DNA from: ZLKRG08 sp051006515
GTDB taxonomy: Bacteria; Actinomycetota; Actinomycetes; Nanopelagicales; Nanopelagicaceae
Direction: 5' to 3'
NCBI GenBank assembly: GCA_051006515.1
Contig: JBPCTD010000072.1
Location: 1 to 8,656 of the forward strand
DNA: 8,656 nucleotides
Shown: positions 6,155 through 8,656 of the stretch, piece by piece
Layout of the letters: each line of letters begins with the position of its first letter
How positions within the stretch are numbered: position 1 is the stretch's first letter
The notes under the pieces: model-generated
The model's input: only the letters and a program-made list of their open reading frames with translations
Database searches by the model: none
What the model was told of the DNA's origin: nothing
Translations under genes and position numbers: made by a program

Positions 6155-6182
6155 GTTGAAGCAGGCGTAATTATGGCAAAAA

Positions 6183-6989
6183 TCAACGATTATCTGAAAT
6201 CGGCCATGCAATAAGGCTTGGATATTTGGGCTGACGTCCATCACCAGATGATTTACCACGCAATCTGCGAATAATCCATGGAATCACAAATGTAGCCACC
6301 CAGAGCGCACCAATTGCTTTGCGCTTTAAAAAGAATTCTTTCTTTGCAGGTGGCAATGGCACTTTGTAATTTTCATCGAATGGCAGCCCAAGATTTTCCA
6401 ATACACCTTGTGCAACACGATGATGTCCTTCAGGATTTAGATGTAAGCGATCAAAAGCTAAGAAGCGCACATCATTTGGGTAACGACCATCGTTTGCTTC
6501 ATTAAGTACTGCATCAACTTCTACAGCAAGTTCTCGAACTAGTCGATTAAATTCTTTAAATCGCTCATTCCAAATTGCACCAGTTTTGCTGGTAGCACGA
6601 GCACTTTCTTGTACAGTAAACAACATTAGCTTTGCTTCATACTTTGCAAGCTCTGCAGCTAAATCACGTACTGCTTTTGCATAAGATGGCAAGGTGGAAG
6701 TGGCATCATAATTTGGACGAATCACATCGTTTGCGCCAGCATGAAAGCTAACTAAGGTATTTGGTTGAATCAATTGCAGCGCAGCAGGTACTTGATCGTT
6801 AACTACCTGATGAATCAACTTTCCGCGAACCGCTAAATTTGCATATCTAAATCCAGGAACTTGTTCAGCCATTACATCCGCAACGCGATCTGCCCAGCCG
6901 CGGTAATTGCCATTAATTAACTCATCGGTCATTCCTTCAGAGAAGGAATCCCCTAAAACAATGAAGTTTGAGTATTTAAATTGGCTCAC
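6183..6989 (-). CDS. SGNH/GDSL-family hydrolase with C-terminal hydrophobic segment
   Basis: A 268-residue esterase/lipase-type hydrolase with all the family blocks. Block I is VLGDSFSEG with nucleophile S15. Block II is NLAVRG with the oxyanion Gly at 56. Block III is HAGANDV with N87, and block V is FDRLHLNPEGHH with catalytic D180 and H183. The family hydrolyses ester or acyl bonds; the substrate is unknown. There is no signal peptide. Residues about 228-240 are hydrophobic (ending VIPWII), followed by basic RRLRGKSSGDGR, a tail I associate with actinobacterial members that may tether the enzyme to the membrane's inner face. The start is GTG, overlapping the rlmB stop by 4 bases (GTGA, 6986-6989), which implies translational coupling. 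The gene is followed by tRNA-Thr. Confidence 0.92.
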   Translation of the reverse strand: MSQFKYSNFIVLGDSFSEGMTDELINGNYRGWADRVADVMAEQVPGFRYANLAVRGKLIHQVVNDQVPAALQLIQPNTLVSFHAGANDVIRPNYDATSTLPSYAKAVRDLAAELAKYEAKLMLFTVQESARATSKTGAIWNERFKEFNRLVRELAVEVDAVLNEANDGRYPNDVRFLAFDRLHLNPEGHHRVAQGVLENLGLPFDENYKVPLPPAKKEFFLKRKAIGALWVATFVIPWIIRRLRGKSSGDGRQPKYPSLIAWPISDNR

Positions 6990-7957
6990 TTACGCGCCTC
7001 ATCTACCGCATAAAGTGCGATAGATGTAGCCACGCTGGCGTTCAAACTTTCAGTAGTTGAACGCATAGGGATTTTTACTACGAGATCGCACTTTTCGCTT
7101 GTTAATCGGCTTAAACCTTTACCTTCACTACCTACGATAATCATGACTGGTTCGGTAGCAACTTTCATATTACTTACTAACTCTGCAGCTTCGCCATCTA
7201 GGCCAACTACAAAATATCCTTGTTCTTGCACCTCTTCGATTGCGCGGTTGAGGTTGGTTACTTGCGCTACCGGCATACGTGCAGCTGCGCCAGCAGAAGT
7301 CTTCCAAGCTGCCGCAGTCATTGCTGCAGAGCGGCGTTCCTGAATGATTACACCGGCAACACCAAAGGCAGCAGCAGAGCGGATGATTGCACCTAAATTA
7401 CGAGGATCAGTAACACCATCCAACGCCACAATCAAACCTGGATCTGTTGCGCGCTGCAGAATCTCTTTAAGAGATGAATATTGATAAGGCTTGATAGCTA
7501 GCGCAATACCTTGTGAATTCATGGAAATCTTTTCAACATCTGCGCGGTGTACTTCGCGAATTGGTAGCGATTTCTTTAGCGCCAGCTTTAAAGATTCTTC
7601 AATGCGATCATCAATATCAATTGATCTTGCCACAATTAGCTCTGTCGATGGCACATCGGCGCGAAGCGCTTCTAAAACTGCATTGCGACCAGCAACCATC
7701 TCGCCATGGAATGAAAAGCTACTGCGCTCTATGCTTCTTTCTTTACCGCGCTCTTTACTGCGAGTTGCGCTGCGATCTTTGCCGCGTGCAGCAGGTTTTG
7801 CAGCTTTACGTTTAGCAGCTGCGTGGTAAGGACGATCTTCCGCTTTTGGCGTTGGACCTTTGCCAGAAAGGCGCTTTTTATTATTGCCGCCAGTACCTTT
7901 TGAAGGACCTTTGCGACTTTTGCGCACGGCGCCACGACGGGCAGAATTTCCAGCCAT
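6986..7957 (-). CDS. rlmB: 23S rRNA (guanosine-2'-O-)-methyltransferase RlmB, SpoU family
   Basis: A 323-residue SPOUT-fold enzyme that 2'-O-methylates a 23S rRNA guanosine (G2251 in E. coli) using S-adenosylmethionine. About 1-80 is a very basic, Ala/Lys/Arg/Gly-rich and probably disordered extension with repeated RSKERGKER-like units. About 83-158 is the L30e-like substrate-binding domain (GRNAVLEAL). About 175-323 is the catalytic domain with motif 1 LDGVTDPRNLGAIIRSA (179-195; N187 and R193 are key), motif 2 IIVGSEGKGLSR (273-284) and motif 3 VKIPMRSTTESLNASVA (294-310), the knotted cofactor site. The ATG overlaps the cysS stop by one base (TAATG) with AAGGGAAG upstream. Actinobacterial members commonly carry a basic N-terminal tail. 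TrmH-type tRNA enzymes are less likely, given the L30e domain and the cysS link. Confidence 0.93.
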   Translation of the reverse strand: MAGNSARRGAVRKSRKGPSKGTGGNNKKRLSGKGPTPKAEDRPYHAAAKRKAAKPAARGKDRSATRSKERGKERSIERSSFSFHGEMVAGRNAVLEALRADVPSTELIVARSIDIDDRIEESLKLALKKSLPIREVHRADVEKISMNSQGIALAIKPYQYSSLKEILQRATDPGLIVALDGVTDPRNLGAIIRSAAAFGVAGVIIQERRSAAMTAAAWKTSAGAAARMPVAQVTNLNRAIEEVQEQGYFVVGLDGEAAELVSNMKVATEPVMIIVGSEGKGLSRLTSEKCDLVVKIPMRSTTESLNASVATSIALYAVDEARK

Positions 7958-8656
7958 TAATTGCTTCCCTTGTTTGAATCTTTAGCGTTTGCAGTAATTG
8001 ACCAACGCTGTCCTTGTGCCGTGTCTTCAATGGTGATGCCAAGTGCTGCAAGTCCATCACGAATCGAATCTGAAGTTGCGAAATCCTTACGATCACGCGC
8101 CGCTTGGCGTTGCACCAAAGCTAATTGAATTACGCCATCTAGAACATCAGTTAAATCGGCACCGGCAGAGACAAATGCGCCATCAAATGGATCGCATCCT
8201 AGAATCTCTAGCGCGCCACGAATTTCTGCAGCACATTGCTTAACTTCACCTAAATTATTTGCAGTAATCGCTGAGTTTCCTTTACGAAGCGCTTCAGAGA
8301 TATGTGCAAGTACTTGTGGCACTGCTAAATCTTCATCAAATGCTGCACGAACTGAATCAGAAATTACTCCTTCATAATCACCAGTTAGCTCCTTTGAACG
8401 ATTTAAGAAATTCTCAATGCGCTGGAAATTAATCGCCGCTTCTTGTAGCGCTTCAGGTGAAAATTCCAACATTGAACGGTAATGCGCGCTGCCTAAATAG
8501 AAACGTAGTTCGATTCCGCGAACTTGTTTGACTAGCTCGCGTACTTGCATGGTATTACCCAAAGATTTCGACATCTTCTCGCCAGATTGTGTTACCCAAG
8601 CATTGTGCATCCAAATATTGGCAAATTTGTAGCCGGCAGCTTCAGATTGCGCGATC
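7957..8656 (-). CDS. cysS: Cysteinyl-tRNA synthetase, C-terminal part (N-terminus outside window)
   Basis: A minus-strand frame enters from the right edge and gives about 232 residues to TAA 7957-7959. It begins IAQSEAAG, then F-A-N-I-W-MHNAWV and GEKMSKSLGNT. The MHN and KMSKS motifs are those of class-I CysRS, which attaches cysteine to tRNA-Cys in the cytoplasm. After KMSKS come an RFYLG/HYRS segment and an alpha-helical DALR-type anticodon region of roughly 200 residues ending in a small domain (GLAALGITIEDT). This long C-terminal region, and the position before rlmB, favour CysRS over the mycothiol ligase MshC, which shares the core. The HIGH motif and the zinc ligands lie outside. The Met at 8610 is internal, not a start. 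The stop overlaps the rlmB start. Confidence 0.93.
   Translation of the reverse strand, partial: IAQSEAAGYKFANIWMHNAWVTQSGEKMSKSLGNTMQVRELVKQVRGIELRFYLGSAHYRSMLEFSPEALQEAAINFQRIENFLNRSKELTGDYEGVISDSVRAAFDEDLAVPQVLAHISEALRKGNSAITANNLGEVKQCAAEIRGALEILGCDPFDGAFVSAGADLTDVLDGVIQLALVQRQAARDRKDFATSDSIRDGLAALGITIEDTAQGQRWSITANAKDSNKGSN

Larger units (their letters stand above)
6032..6161. repeat. 11-bp inverted repeat flanking tRNA-Thr
   Basis: CTTCAACGCCT at 6032-6042 is the exact reverse complement of AGGCGTTGAAG at 6151-6161. The right arm covers the 7 bases before the tRNA 5' end plus its first 4 bases. The left arm lies 38 bases past the CCA end, inside the possible small ORF. In the precursor RNA the arms could pair across the tRNA and compete with the acceptor stem. 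Chance cannot be excluded. Confidence 0.4.

Noticed and set aside
7957..8656. Mycothiol ligase MshC instead of CysRS
   Set aside because: The KMSKS-containing core is shared, but the long C-terminal anticodon-binding region and the cysS-rlmB order fit CysRS better.

Overview
The window most likely comes from an actinobacterium with a fairly A/T-rich, compact genome. This rests on several inferences. The gene order cysS-rlmB-SGNH hydrolase, the SGNH tail ending in RRLRGKSSGDGR, the actinobacterial variant of the CAP domain, the Cys/Trp mini-domain of the secreted protease and the WHG-type TetR regulator all look actinobacterial. The base composition and very short spacers recall the freshwater Nanopelagicales (acI) lineage. 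No rRNA or taxonomic marker is present to prove this.

Layout, left to right. Positions 1-201 hold the C-terminal end of a plus-strand protein resembling the glutamine-amidotransferase-like peptidase S51 group. Positions 241/316-3092 hold a tight plus-strand pair of secreted proteins: a CAP-domain protein with Fn3/Ig-like repeats, then a gametolysin-type (M11) zinc metalloprotease, with 2 bases between them. Both are visibly richer in A/T than the rest. The gap 3093-3179 contains a decayed copy of the 3' part of a tRNA-Thr gene. Positions 3180-5282 (minus) encode an MmpL/RND-type 12-TM transporter. It is divergent from a TetR-family repressor (5364-5966, plus), and the 81-bp gap between them holds a perfect 7+1+7 palindrome, a second degenerate copy and a near-consensus promoter. 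A possible small minus-strand ORF (5967-6065) abuts the TetR stop. An intact tRNA-Thr(UGU) lies at 6080-6154 (minus). The rest of the minus strand is a tight housekeeping run, in transcription order cysS (partial), rlmB, SGNH hydrolase, then tRNA-Thr, with overlapping stop/start codons.

How the genes work together. The TetR/MmpL pair looks like a self-contained, ligand-inducible export module: the repressor would sit on the two operator copies that cover the transporter's -35 box and start site. CysRS, RlmB and tRNA-Thr all serve translation. The CAP/M11 pair would act outside the cell and looks accessory.

The observation most worth following is the direct repeat of the tRNA-Thr 3' region (3095-3135 and 6076-6117), which brackets the transporter/regulator module in the orientation expected for an element inserted at a tRNA 3' end. 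No integrase is visible. I found no CRISPR array, insertion sequence or clearly new defence system. No stretch over 300 bases lacks a gene.
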